NCBI RefSeq assembly: GCF_036194065.1
Contig: NZ_CP108095.1
Location: 2,294,001-2,358,000 of the forward strand
DNA from: Streptomyces sp. NBC_00239
GTDB lineage: Bacteria; Actinomycetota; Actinomycetes; Streptomycetales; Streptomycetaceae
Length of the DNA: 64,000 nucleotides
Direction: 5' to 3'
Shown piece after piece: positions 1 through 7,472 of this stretch. Position numbers and translations under genes: made by a program. The notes beneath the pieces were generated by a model. That model had not been told where the DNA came from, did no database searches, and saw only the letters and a program-made list of their open reading frames with translations. The first letter of the stretch is position 1, and every line of letters starts with the position of its first letter.

Positions 1-251
1 GCGGCGACCAGGCAGGCGCGCTGGTTGGGGCGTCCGTTGACGGTGACGAGGCAGTCGTAGCAGCTGCCGATCCCGCAGAACGCGCCGCGCGGGCTGCCGC
101 CCTGACGGGTGGTGCGCCAGGCCATGATGCCCGCGCCCCAGAGCACGGCGGCGATGGTCTGGCCGCTCTGGGCGGGCAGGGCCCGGCCGTCGAAGTCGAG
201 GGTGAAGGTGGCGTCCGGGGTGCCCCGGACCAGGTCGCGCGGGTCGCTCAT
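1..251 (-). CDS. (2Fe-2S)-binding protein, small subunit of an amine/hydroxyproline dehydrogenase (3' part outside the window)
   Basis: The frame reads from ATG at 251 to the window edge, so the C-terminal end is missing. Seen: an N-terminal segment typical of small ferredoxin-like subunits, then the plant-type 2Fe-2S signature with Cys in GAFCGIGSCYDC followed by LVTVNGRPNQRACL, which supplies a fourth Cys. Family knowledge: this about 100-residue subunit accompanies FAD subunits in HcnA/opine oxidase/LhpBEF hydroxyproline dehydrogenases and carries electrons from the flavin towards the respiratory chain. Its ATG overlaps the stop of the upstream FAD oxidoreductase (ATGA), so the two are translationally coupled. 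A second FAD subunit would be expected just to the left, outside the window. The exact substrate is inference. Confidence 0.8.
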   Translation of the reverse strand, partial: MSDPRDLVRGTPDATFTLDFDGRALPAQSGQTIAAVLWGAGIMAWRTTRQGGSPRGAFCGIGSCYDCLVTVNGRPNQRACLVA

Positions 252-1558
252 CGGCCGGCTCCGTTCGCTCCGTGGGTGGGGTGGCCGGGGTCCGCCGGGC
301 CGTCGGTCGGGCCGTCGGTCGGGCCGGAGACCCGTCCGGCCGCGGGTCCGTCCGCCATGCCGTCGGCCGGACCGGAGACCGGTGCGCCGGCCGGCCCCTC
401 GTCCGGCCCCTCCCCGAAGCGGTCCGGGCGGAACGGCGCGAGGTCCAGGACCGGTTCGGCTCCGGTCAGGACCTGGGCGACGAGCAGGCCGGTGCCGGGG
501 GCGAGGCCGATGCCGGCGCCCTCGTGGCCGCAGGCGTGGAACAGGCCGGGCACCCGGGGGTCCGGGCCGATGGCCGGCAGGTGGTCGGGCAGGTACGGCC
601 GGAAGCCGTGGTAGGTCCGCATGACCTTGACCCCGGCGAGGACCGGGAACAGCGCGGCGGCCTGGCCGGCGAGCCGGCGCAGCGCCTCGGTGGACAGGGT
701 GCGGTCGAAGCCGATCCGTTCGCGGGTGGCGCCGATCAGTACGGGCCCGCCGGGCGTGCCCTCGACGACCGCCGAGGACTGCAGGGCGGCCGAGTCGCTC
801 GCCACGTTGGCGATGTAGTCGGCGGCGTACACCTTGTGGCGCACCACGCGCGGCAGCGGTTCGGTGACCAGCACGAACCCGCGGCGCGGCAGCACCGGCA
901 GGCTGGTGCCGGCGAGTTCGGCGATCCGGCCGCCCCAGGTGCCGGCCGCGTTGACGACGGCGGGGGCGGCGATGTCGCGGCGGGCGGTGCGGACCCCGCG
1001 GACGGCGCCGTCCGGCCCGGTGAGGAAGCCGGTGACCTCTTCGCCGAGGTAGGTGACGGCGCCGGAGGCCCTGAGCAGCCGGGCGGCCGCCTGGGCGGGC
1101 TGGACCTGGGCGTCCTGCGGGTAGTGGAAGCCGCCCGCGAGGCCGGGGGCCAGGTGCGGTTCCAGCGCGTGCAGGTCGTCCGCGGCGGCCTCGCGGGATT
1201 CCACGCCGGCCGCCCGCTGGCCCTCGGCGAAGACGCGCAGGGCCTTCAGGGTGGCCTCGTCGGGCGCCACGACGAGGCCACCCTTGGGCTCGTACTCGGT
1301 CTCGGGTGGGAGAACGTCCGGCTCCGCGGCCAGCTCGTGCCACAGTCGGGTGGACAGCAGCGCGAGGTCGAGTTCGGGGCCCGCCTCCTTGTCGGAGACG
1401 AGCAGGTTGCCCTCCCCCGCACCGGTGGTGCCGCCCGCGACGGGACCGCGGTCGACGACTGCGACGGAGAGTCCGGAGCGGGCTGCGTAGTAGGCGCAGG
1501 CCGCTCCGACGACGCCGGCGCCGATGATCACGACGTCGGGGGAGAGTCTGTTGGGCAC
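248..1558 (-). CDS. FAD-dependent amine/D-amino-acid oxidoreductase (DAO fold), probable D-hydroxyproline or related dehydrogenase subunit
   Basis: 436 residues from a GTG start. The N-terminus carries the dinucleotide-binding motif VVIIGAGVVGAACAYYAAR (residues about 9-28), and the body matches the DadA/glycine-oxidase/HcnC group: GGTTGAGEGN, a central VVNAAGTWGG segment, and a C-terminal GHEGAGIGLAPGTG FAD loop. The last 60 residues are a low-complexity Gly-Pro-Ala-Asp tail (GPADG/GPTDG repeats) not normal for the family. It should oxidise a secondary amine or D-amino acid and pass electrons to the coupled 2Fe-2S protein. No ribosome-binding site precedes the GTG, and a promoter -10 lies 6 nt upstream, so the mRNA is probably leaderless. 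The neighbouring collagenase and Xaa-Pro peptidase suggest hydroxyproline or proline as substrate (inference). Sarcosine/glycine-type substrates remain possible. Confidence 0.8.
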   Translation of the reverse strand: MPNRLSPDVVIIGAGVVGAACAYYAARSGLSVAVVDRGPVAGGTTGAGEGNLLVSDKEAGPELDLALLSTRLWHELAAEPDVLPPETEYEPKGGLVVAPDEATLKALRVFAEGQRAAGVESREAAADDLHALEPHLAPGLAGGFHYPQDAQVQPAQAAARLLRASGAVTYLGEEVTGFLTGPDGAVRGVRTARRDIAAPAVVNAAGTWGGRIAELAGTSLPVLPRRGFVLVTEPLPRVVRHKVYAADYIANVASDSAALQSSAVVEGTPGGPVLIGATRERIGFDRTLSTEALRRLAGQAAALFPVLAGVKVMRTYHGFRPYLPDHLPAIGPDPRVPGLFHACGHEGAGIGLAPGTGLLVAQVLTGAEPVLDLAPFRPDRFGEGPDEGPAGAPVSGPADGMADGPAAGRVSGPTDGPTDGPADPGHPTHGANGAGR

Positions 1559-1560
1559 GA

Positions 1561-1594
1561 CAGTAATATGTCACATTCTTCAGAGGGGGGACAA
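1561..1594 (-). promoter_or_regulatory. Leaderless promoter with overlapping operator-like motif for the FAD oxidoreductase
   Basis: Read on the minus strand: TTGTCC (1594-1589), 18 nt, CATATT (1570-1565), then 6 nt to the GTG at 1558. The 14-mer GTGACATATTACTG (1574-1561) covers the -10 and recurs with 11/14 matches (GTAACATAGTAATG, 4137-4150) over the collagenase promoter -10. The core is an imperfect palindrome, GTRAYATRTYAC-like. A common repressor site is inferred; the regulator is not in the window. Confidence 0.5.
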
Positions 1595-1618
1595 GAGTTC
1601 ACCCGGGGTATCCGGAAC

Positions 1619-1659
1619 GGCCGGTCCCGGTCCCGCCCCCCGCGGGTCCGGGACCGGCC
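1619..1659 (-). terminator. Terminator hairpin after the collagenase gene
   Basis: GGCCGGTCCCGG (1619-1630) pairs perfectly with CCGGGACCGGCC (1648-1659) across a 17-nt loop, 11 nt beyond the collagenase stop. It separates that gene from the downstream oxidoreductase promoter. There is no T-tract, as is usual in Streptomyces. Confidence 0.7.
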
Positions 1660-1670
1660 TCATCCCGGGA

Positions 1671-4037
1671 TCAGCCGCGCAGCGGGCCGTCGCAGGAGTA
1701 GGTGGACGTACCGGCGACGCGGCTCGCCCAGACCTCCACCGGGCCGAACGAGCAGTTCATGTCGGCCAGGTTGTTGGAGGCGGCGCCGGCGCGGTCGAGG
1801 ATGAAGTAGTCGACGGTCTCGGACATGTCCTTGAAGTTCTGGTCGTCGCTGCGCCAGTTCTTCAGGTTCGCCGTGATCTTGCCGGTACAGACGAAGCGGC
1901 GCTTGCCCGGCTCGCCGTTCTCGACGCAGTCGGGGTTGTTGTACGTGGCCTGGTGGAAGCTCGCCTTGACGTCGGCCAGGGCCGAGTCGCGCAGCCGGTC
2001 GACCGGGGTGAAGACCGTGTTCGGCACGAACAGCTGGTCGACCTTGGCGATCTGGGCGGTCAGGAAGCGGTCGTAGTCGCGCTGCAGGTAGGTGTCCGCG
2101 CCGAGCCGGTTGCGCCAGGCGTCGAAGCCCGCCGGGTCGTCGGCCCGCAGGTGCTTGTACATCTCCTGGAGCAGCGAGGGCTTCTCGGCCCACAGGAACT
2201 CGAAGAACGTGCCCGCGTAGCTGTAGAAGCGGAAGCCGTCCGCGTCGTAGGTGGCGTTGAGGAGCTGCTCGACGCTCATCCGCGGGCCGCCGCCCGCGGT
2301 GTCCGCGATGATGCTCTTGACCAGGGACTTGCGGACGGCGATGCCGTCGTCGCGGGTCGCGCCGTCGAAGAACTCCGCGGTGCCCTCGTCCATGGCGGTG
2401 GTGCGGTCGCCCTGGTACCACTCGCCCTGGCCGAAGGAGCCGGGGACGGCGAAGCGGCCGTTGAGGTAGTGCACGTACTCGTGACGGAAGAGCTCTTCGA
2501 GGGTGAGCTGGGAGTCCTGCGGGACGCGCCGCTGGTAGGTGTAGAAGGTCGCGCCGCGCTCGATGTACACGCCGCCGTTGGCGGTGCCCATGCCGGTCAG
2601 GATCGGGTGCAGGTTCACGTAGTCCGCGCGGGAGGCGTACAGCACGATGTTCAGCGTGGAGTTGGGGTCCCCGGCCAGCGGCTGGTCGGTGCCGATGACG
2701 CGGTGGAACTGGGCCTTGACCCGCTTGCTCGCGTAGTACAGCTGGTCGACGGTGGCGCGGTCGAGGGCGGTGCGGACCTTGATGGCGCCGTTGTCGTACG
2801 TGTAGAGGTTCGGGAAGAGCCAGGCCTCGATGTCCTCCTTGCAGACGCGGAACTGGGCGCAGGCGTCGTGGAACTTCAGCCAGGACACGACCGCGGCCCA
2901 CTGCTCGGTGCCCCGGCCGAACGAGCTCTCCAGCTGCTTCAGCGCCCAGCCGAGGTCCGCGACGGTGGTGTCGCGCAGCCCGTCGACCTGGCCGAAGCGG
3001 CCGAGCTCCGACATGGCGTCGCGCACGGCCCAGGCGTTGACCGAGCCCTTGAGGTGGCCGTAGGTGGCGAACGCCTTGAACACCGAGCGGTACGAGGCGT
3101 CCTGGCGGGCCGCGGCGTGGAAGGCGGCGTCCCGGTTGCCGGGGTAGACGCCGAGGTAGTTCACCGACAGGGCCGCGAGGGCCGCCTTGCCCCAGCTCTC
3201 GTCGTGGTGGGTGGCCGGGCGGTCCGGTCCCATCGTGGCCAGGACCTTGGCGATCAGGCCGAGCTGGTGGTGGCGCAGGCCCGGGGCGCTGCCCGCGTAC
3301 AGGGCCTCGCGCAGGGTGTTGGCGTTGGTCTTGGTGACGTCGAAGGAGCGGGCGGCGCCGGCGAAGTCGGCTATCGCGCGGCGCATGGCGTCGACGGTGG
3401 GGGCGTCGGTGACGTCGATCTCGCCGCGCGTGTGGTCGTGGTAGGCGACGGCGTGGAGGTAGGTGAACATCTCCTCCAGGTGGCTGCCGTTGTTCCCGTC
3501 GTGGGCGGCGGCCAGGCCGGATATCCGGCGGGAGACGGCCTGGACGTGCGCGTCGGACATGACGGGCGCCAGGCGCGCGTCCCAGGTCCATATGAGGGAG
3601 CGCAGACAGACGTTCGCGGTCACCGCGGGGTCGGCGAGGAAGTCGGCGAACTGCTCCGGGCCCAGCCCGGTGATCCCGTCGAGGGTGCAGGGGACGCCGG
3701 CGGTGGTGGCGGGTGCCGGGAGCGCACCCTTGGCGGTCTTGGCCGCGGCCGGCGGCTTGGTCTGCGGGCCGGGGACACGGCCCGGGGCCAGCTTGCCGGG
3801 GGCCGGGGCCGCGACGGCCTTGGCGTTCGGCGCCTTCGCGAGGTGCTGCACCTCGTCGAAGGGGTTCGGTGCGGGCGCGGCCACCGGGGCCTGACGGCCT
3901 GCCGACAGGGCGGCGGGGACGGTGGCGGGGGTGCCGGTCTCGGCGGCCTGGACCAGGGCCTGCCCGCCGGAGGCCAGGAGGGTGGCGGTGATGGCGGCGG
4001 CGAGGAACGACGTGCGCACGGTGCGGTGCTTGGTCAC
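1671..4037 (-). CDS. Secreted M9-family collagenase (zinc metallopeptidase)
   Basis: 788 residues from GTG at 4037, chosen because GGAG lies 8 nt upstream and the product then begins with a signal peptide (MTKHRTVRTSFLAAAITATL, followed by an Ala-rich cleavage region). A proline/alanine-rich linker follows, then the helical activator domain, then the zinc site HEYVH (about residues 519-523, nt 2469-2483). A downstream GTAEFFDG provides the third ligand Glu, as in M9 collagenases. The C-terminal about 100 residues form a Cys-containing domain. The length suits Streptomyces M9 enzymes. It should cleave collagen or gelatin outside the cell. It has its own promoter and is followed by a terminator. 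It is divergent from the M24 Xaa-Pro peptidase, which would act on the released proline-rich peptides (inference). Confidence 0.9.
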   Translation of the reverse strand: MTKHRTVRTSFLAAAITATLLASGGQALVQAAETGTPATVPAALSAGRQAPVAAPAPNPFDEVQHLAKAPNAKAVAAPAPGKLAPGRVPGPQTKPPAAAKTAKGALPAPATTAGVPCTLDGITGLGPEQFADFLADPAVTANVCLRSLIWTWDARLAPVMSDAHVQAVSRRISGLAAAHDGNNGSHLEEMFTYLHAVAYHDHTRGEIDVTDAPTVDAMRRAIADFAGAARSFDVTKTNANTLREALYAGSAPGLRHHQLGLIAKVLATMGPDRPATHHDESWGKAALAALSVNYLGVYPGNRDAAFHAAARQDASYRSVFKAFATYGHLKGSVNAWAVRDAMSELGRFGQVDGLRDTTVADLGWALKQLESSFGRGTEQWAAVVSWLKFHDACAQFRVCKEDIEAWLFPNLYTYDNGAIKVRTALDRATVDQLYYASKRVKAQFHRVIGTDQPLAGDPNSTLNIVLYASRADYVNLHPILTGMGTANGGVYIERGATFYTYQRRVPQDSQLTLEELFRHEYVHYLNGRFAVPGSFGQGEWYQGDRTTAMDEGTAEFFDGATRDDGIAVRKSLVKSIIADTAGGGPRMSVEQLLNATYDADGFRFYSYAGTFFEFLWAEKPSLLQEMYKHLRADDPAGFDAWRNRLGADTYLQRDYDRFLTAQIAKVDQLFVPNTVFTPVDRLRDSALADVKASFHQATYNNPDCVENGEPGKRRFVCTGKITANLKNWRSDDQNFKDMSETVDYFILDRAGAASNNLADMNCSFGPVEVWASRVAGTSTYSCDGPLRG

Positions 4038-4136
4038 CAAGAACTCCAGGCTGGGAGGGGGAGGTGGGGGATGTGGTGCTGAACTTCCCTGCTGCGGCGG
4101 GCAGTTGACGGGGAGGACCGCCCGGCGATGTGAGCT

Positions 4137-4167
4137 GTAACATAGTAATGTGAAATTGCACTGACAA
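4137..4167 (-). promoter_or_regulatory. Collagenase promoter overlapped by the shared 14-bp motif
   Basis: On the minus strand TTGTCA (4167-4162), 17-nt spacer, TATGTT (4144-4139): a near-consensus vegetative promoter driving the collagenase about 100 nt downstream. The motif GTAACATAGTAATG (4137-4150) sits on the -10 and resembles the one at 1561-1574. The same region is upstream of the divergent M24 peptidase gene, so one regulator could control both. Confidence 0.5.
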
Positions 4168-4233
4168 CCCCTGTGCACCTCCTGTTTTCCGGAGCGCCAC
4201 ACTCCGCCCGCCGCCACCCCTCAGGGAGTCCCC

Positions 4234-5613
4234 GTGACCGAGACCTCCTCCCGGCTCAACATCGGCAGCCACGACCTTCCCGTGTCGCCCGAGTTGTCCC
4301 GCTTCATGGCGGCCGACTGGGCCGCCTCACCGCTGCCCGACAGCGCCCGCGTCCCCGGGTACGACGTCATGCCGGCCCGTCGGGCCCGGCTCTCCGCCCG
4401 CTTCTCCGGCGAGCGCCTGGTGATCCCCGCCGGCGAGTTGAAGGTCCGTACGAACGACTGCGACCACCGGTTCCGCCCGCACAGCGCGTACGCCTGGCTG
4501 ACCGGCCTGACCGGCGAGGACCAGGTCGGCCACGTCCTGGTCATGGAGCCCTCCGGCCCGCACGGCCACGAGGCGGTGCTGTACCTGCGCCCCCGCTCGC
4601 CGCGCTCCGGCGGCAACGAGGAGTTCTACCGCGACCGCCGCTACGGCGAGTTCTGGGTGGGCCGCCGCCCCGACCTCGCGGAGGCCGAGCGGCTCACCGG
4701 CATCCGCTGCGAGCACCTCGACGGACTCGCCCCCCTGACCGCCCTCCCCGGCCGCATCGCACCCGCCGACACCGAACTGACCGCCGCCCTCTCCGAACTG
4801 CGACTGATCAAGGACGCCTGGGAGGTCGGGCAGCTCCAGCTGGCCGTCGACCACACCACGGCCGGCTTCGAGGACGTCGTACGGGCGCTGCCGCAGGCCC
4901 TCGGCCACCCGCGCGGCGAACGCTGGATCGAGGGCGTCTTCGGCCTGCGGGCCCGCGCCGAGGGCAACGGCACCGGCTACGACACCATCGCCGCCTCCGG
5001 GGCGCACGCCTGCGTGCTGCACTGGATCCGCAACGACGGCCGGCTCGACCCCGACGAGCTGCTGCTCCTCGACGCGGGCGTCGAGACCGACACCCTCTAC
5101 ACCGCCGACATCACCCGCACCCTGCCGCTGTCCGGCCGCTTCTCCCCCGTCCAGCGCCAGGTCTACGAGCTGGTGCTGGCCGCGCAGGACGCGGGCATCG
5201 CCGCGCTGCGCCCCGGCGCGAGCTTCCGCGACTTCCACCGGGCCGGCATGCGGGTCATCGCCGAGGGCCTGGCCGAGTGGGGGGTCCTCAAGCACGCCGA
5301 GAGCGACCTGCACCGCCGCTACACCCTGTGCAGCAGCGGCCACATGCTCGGCCTCGACGTCCACGACTGCGCGCAGGCGCGCGCCGACACGTACCTCGAC
5401 GGCGTGCTGGAGGAGGGCCAGGTGCTCACCGTCGAGCCCGGCCTCTACCTCCAGCCCGACGACGGGACGCTCCCCGCCGAACTGCGCGGCATCGGCGTCC
5501 GGATCGAGGACGACCTCGTGATCACCGCCGACGGCGCGCGGCTGATGTCCGGCGCACTGCCGCGGACCGTGGCGGGCATCGAGGAGTGGATGGGCGCCCT
5601 GCTGGAGGGCTGA
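4234..5613 (+). CDS. pepP: Xaa-Pro aminopeptidase / prolidase, M24B family
   Basis: 459 residues from GTG at 4234, preceded by an AGGGAG ribosome-binding site. The N-terminal creatinase-like domain (about 1-190) includes the HRFRPHSAYAWLTG segment typical of aminopeptidase P. The pita-bread catalytic domain has the five metal ligands in order: Asp in LLLDAGVETD, Asp in YTADITRT, His in SSGHMLGLDVHD, Glu in TVEPGLY and Glu in RIEDDLV. It removes residues preceding proline or hydroxyproline in the cytoplasm, and the dinuclear site is complete. It is divergent from the secreted collagenase, so peptide salvage from collagen is a natural role (inference). It ends at a strong bidirectional hairpin. 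Confidence 0.9.
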   Translation: MTETSSRLNIGSHDLPVSPELSRFMAADWAASPLPDSARVPGYDVMPARRARLSARFSGERLVIPAGELKVRTNDCDHRFRPHSAYAWLTGLTGEDQVGHVLVMEPSGPHGHEAVLYLRPRSPRSGGNEEFYRDRRYGEFWVGRRPDLAEAERLTGIRCEHLDGLAPLTALPGRIAPADTELTAALSELRLIKDAWEVGQLQLAVDHTTAGFEDVVRALPQALGHPRGERWIEGVFGLRARAEGNGTGYDTIAASGAHACVLHWIRNDGRLDPDELLLLDAGVETDTLYTADITRTLPLSGRFSPVQRQVYELVLAAQDAGIAALRPGASFRDFHRAGMRVIAEGLAEWGVLKHAESDLHRRYTLCSSGHMLGLDVHDCAQARADTYLDGVLEEGQVLTVEPGLYLQPDDGTLPAELRGIGVRIEDDLVITADGARLMSGALPRTVAGIEEWMGALLEG

Positions 5614-5650
5614 CCCCCGCACCACCGGAGCGAGGTGGGGGGCGTACGTC

Positions 5651-5691
5651 CCGGGTGCGGGCGTACGTCCCTGCCGTACGCCCGCACCCGG
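5651..5691. terminator. Bidirectional terminator between convergent pepP and ridA-like genes
   Basis: A perfect 17-bp inverted repeat (5651-5667 with 5675-5691), loop TCCCTGC. It lies 38 nt after pepP and 26 nt after the RidA-family gene on the opposite strand. Confidence 0.85.
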
Positions 5692-5716
5692 CCCACCACC
5701 CGGCCGGCGACCGCGG

Positions 5717-6115
5717 CTACTCCAGGACCGCGATGCCGTCCAGTTCCACGAGAGCCTGCTCGTCCCAGAGCCGGGTGGTGCCGATCACGGCCATGGCCGG
5801 ATAGTCGCGGCCGGCCAGCCGGCGCCAGATGCGGCCCAGTTCGGGCGCGTGCTCCCGGTACCCGGCGACGTCGGTGGCGTACACGGTGACCCGGGCCAGG
5901 TCGGCCGGGCCGCCCCCGGCCGCCGCCAGGGCGGCCAGCAGATTGCCGAGCGCCGTCTCGAACTGCTCGGGCAGGGTCTCCCCCACCACCTTGCCCGCGC
6001 CGTCCAGCGCGGTCTGCCCGGCCAGCATCACCAGCCGGCTGCCGGTCGCGGCGACCGCGTGCGAGAAGCCGGTCGGCGGCGAGAGTTCGGGCGGGTTGAT
6101 CCGCTCCAGGCTCAT
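5717..6115 (-). CDS. RidA/YjgF-family enamine-imine hydrolase
   Basis: 132 residues, the usual RidA size. Seen: SRLVMLAGQTALDGAGKVVG near the N-terminus, the central QFETALGNLLAALAAAGG helix, VTVYATDV, and a C-terminal PAMAVIGTTRLWDEQALVELDGIAVLE segment. The common catalytic Arg of the R-G-A-C-V motif is not in its usual sequence context; TTRLWDE replaces it, typical of divergent subgroups. The ATG overlaps the stop of the acyl-CoA dehydrogenase gene (ATGA), so they form one operon. RidA proteins hydrolyse enamines and imines to ketones. In an aminobenzoyl-CoA pathway this would remove the amino group from the reduced ring intermediate (inference). It is followed by the terminator at 5651-5691. 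Confidence 0.8.
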   Translation of the reverse strand: MSLERINPPELSPPTGFSHAVAATGSRLVMLAGQTALDGAGKVVGETLPEQFETALGNLLAALAAAGGGPADLARVTVYATDVAGYREHAPELGRIWRRLAGRDYPAMAVIGTTRLWDEQALVELDGIAVLE

Positions 6116-7221
6116 CGGTACAGCTCCTTCGCGATGATGGTGCGCTGGACCTCGCTGGCGCCCTCGTAGATCCGCGGGGCGCGCACCTCCCGGTAGAGGT
6201 GTTCGAGCAGGTGGCCCCGTTGCAGGGCGGCCGCCCCGTGCAGCTGCACGGCGTGGTCGACGACGTACTGCGCGGTCTCGGTGGCCAGCAGCTTCGCCAT
6301 CGCCGCGCGCTTGGGCACGTCCGCCGCCCCGCTGTCGTACGCGCCGGCCGCCGCGTAGACCAGCAGCCGGGCCGCCTCGGTGCGGGTGGCCATCTCGGCG
6401 ACCCGGTGGGCGACCGCCTGGAGGTCCCCGAGCACCCCGCCGAACGCGGTGCGCCGGGCGGTGTGCCGGACCGCGGCGTCGAGTGCGGCCTGCGCCATGC
6501 CGACGGCGAACGCGCCGACGCTGGGCCGGAAGAGGTTCAGGGTGTCCATCGCCACCCGGAAGCCCTTCCCGGGCGCGCCGAGCAGGTCGTCCGGGCCCAC
6601 CGGGACCCCGTCGAAGGCGAGGGTGCCGATCGGGTGCGGCGAGAGCATCTCCAGCCGCTCGCCGCCGAGTCCGGGCCGGTCGGCGGGCACCAGGAAGGCG
6701 GTGATGCCGCGGGATCCCGCCGCTTCGCCGGTCCGGGCGAACACGGTGTAGAAGTCGGCCTCCGGGGCGTTGGAGATCCAGCGCTTCTCGCCCGTCAGCC
6801 GCCAGCCCGCGCCGTCCGGTTCCGCGCGCAGGGCCAGGGCGGCGGCGTCGGAGCCGGCGTCCGGCTCGCTCAGCGCGAACGCGGCGACCGCGCGGCCGGC
6901 CCGCACCTCGGGCAGCCAGCGCTCGCGCTGCGCGTCGGTGCCGGCCCGCAGCACCGGGTGGCTGCCCAGCCCTTGCAGAGCGAGGGCGGTCTCGGCCTCG
7001 GTGCACGCGTACGCGAGGGACTCGCGCAGCAGGCAGAGCTGGAGTGCTCCGGAGGTGAACAGACGCTCCAGCAGGCCGGCTTCGCCGAGGGCGGCGAGCA
7101 GCGGGCGGTTGACCCGGCCCGGCTCCCCCTTCTCGGCGAGCGGCCGCAGCCGTTCGGCGGCCAGGGCGCGCAGCCCCGCGCACCACTGCTCCTGGTCCGG
7201 TTCGAGTACGAACCCCGGCAT
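6112..7221 (-). CDS. Acyl-CoA dehydrogenase (FAD)
   Basis: 369 residues from the ATG giving MPGFVLEPDQEQW; a longer frame extends upstream but lacks family-like sequence. The ACAD pattern is complete: an N-terminal helical domain, FALSEPDAGSDAAAL for the flavin/substrate site, GEKRWISNA, a middle beta domain, and a C-terminal domain with RTAFGG, QAVAHRVAEMATRTEAARLLVY and the signature QLHGAAALQRGHLLEHLYREVRAPRIYEGASEVQR, in which the Glu-Gly-Ala-Ser-Glu stretch is expected near the catalytic base. It transfers hydrogen from an acyl-CoA to FAD. It is divergent from the aryl-CoA ligase and coupled to ridA; the cluster suggests an alicyclic amino- or keto-acyl-CoA substrate (inference). Confidence 0.9.
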   Translation of the reverse strand: MPGFVLEPDQEQWCAGLRALAAERLRPLAEKGEPGRVNRPLLAALGEAGLLERLFTSGALQLCLLRESLAYACTEAETALALQGLGSHPVLRAGTDAQRERWLPEVRAGRAVAAFALSEPDAGSDAAALALRAEPDGAGWRLTGEKRWISNAPEADFYTVFARTGEAAGSRGITAFLVPADRPGLGGERLEMLSPHPIGTLAFDGVPVGPDDLLGAPGKGFRVAMDTLNLFRPSVGAFAVGMAQAALDAAVRHTARRTAFGGVLGDLQAVAHRVAEMATRTEAARLLVYAAAGAYDSGAADVPKRAAMAKLLATETAQYVVDHAVQLHGAAALQRGHLLEHLYREVRAPRIYEGASEVQRTIIAKELYR

Positions 7222-7472
7222 CACGGCCCTCGTTCCTCTCGCGCGCGCGAGTGCGGTCGGGTGAATGCGGCCGGGCCCCTCCGGCGCGCCCGGTGCATCG
7301 GGCGGCATCCGGCAGGTCGGGCCCGGTAGTTCTGGTCGGACACGTGTTCTTCCGTCGTGCTCTGTCTATCGCGCCCGGCCGATCGGCGTCACCATGACGT
7401 TACGCTCGATCCGCGATCCGCACGGCCGGCACCACCCTTCCCATCCCGGATGTCGCAAGGGGGCGAACCGCT
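7222..7472. promoter_or_regulatory. Divergent intergenic region between the acyl-CoA dehydrogenase and the CoA ligase
   Basis: 251 bp without a gene. It contains a 14-bp alternating palindrome CTCGCGCGCGCGAG (7238-7251) near the dehydrogenase start and a 13-bp palindrome CGTCACCATGACG (7387-7399) 74 nt before the ligase. Either could be the site of the PaaX-type regulator encoded downstream. No clear -35/-10 pair stands out. Confidence 0.35.

Noticed and set aside
1524..4082. Long plus-strand frame opposite the collagenase
   Set aside because: Same shadow effect; the minus strand has a signal peptide, the HEYVH zinc site and a proper ribosome-binding site.
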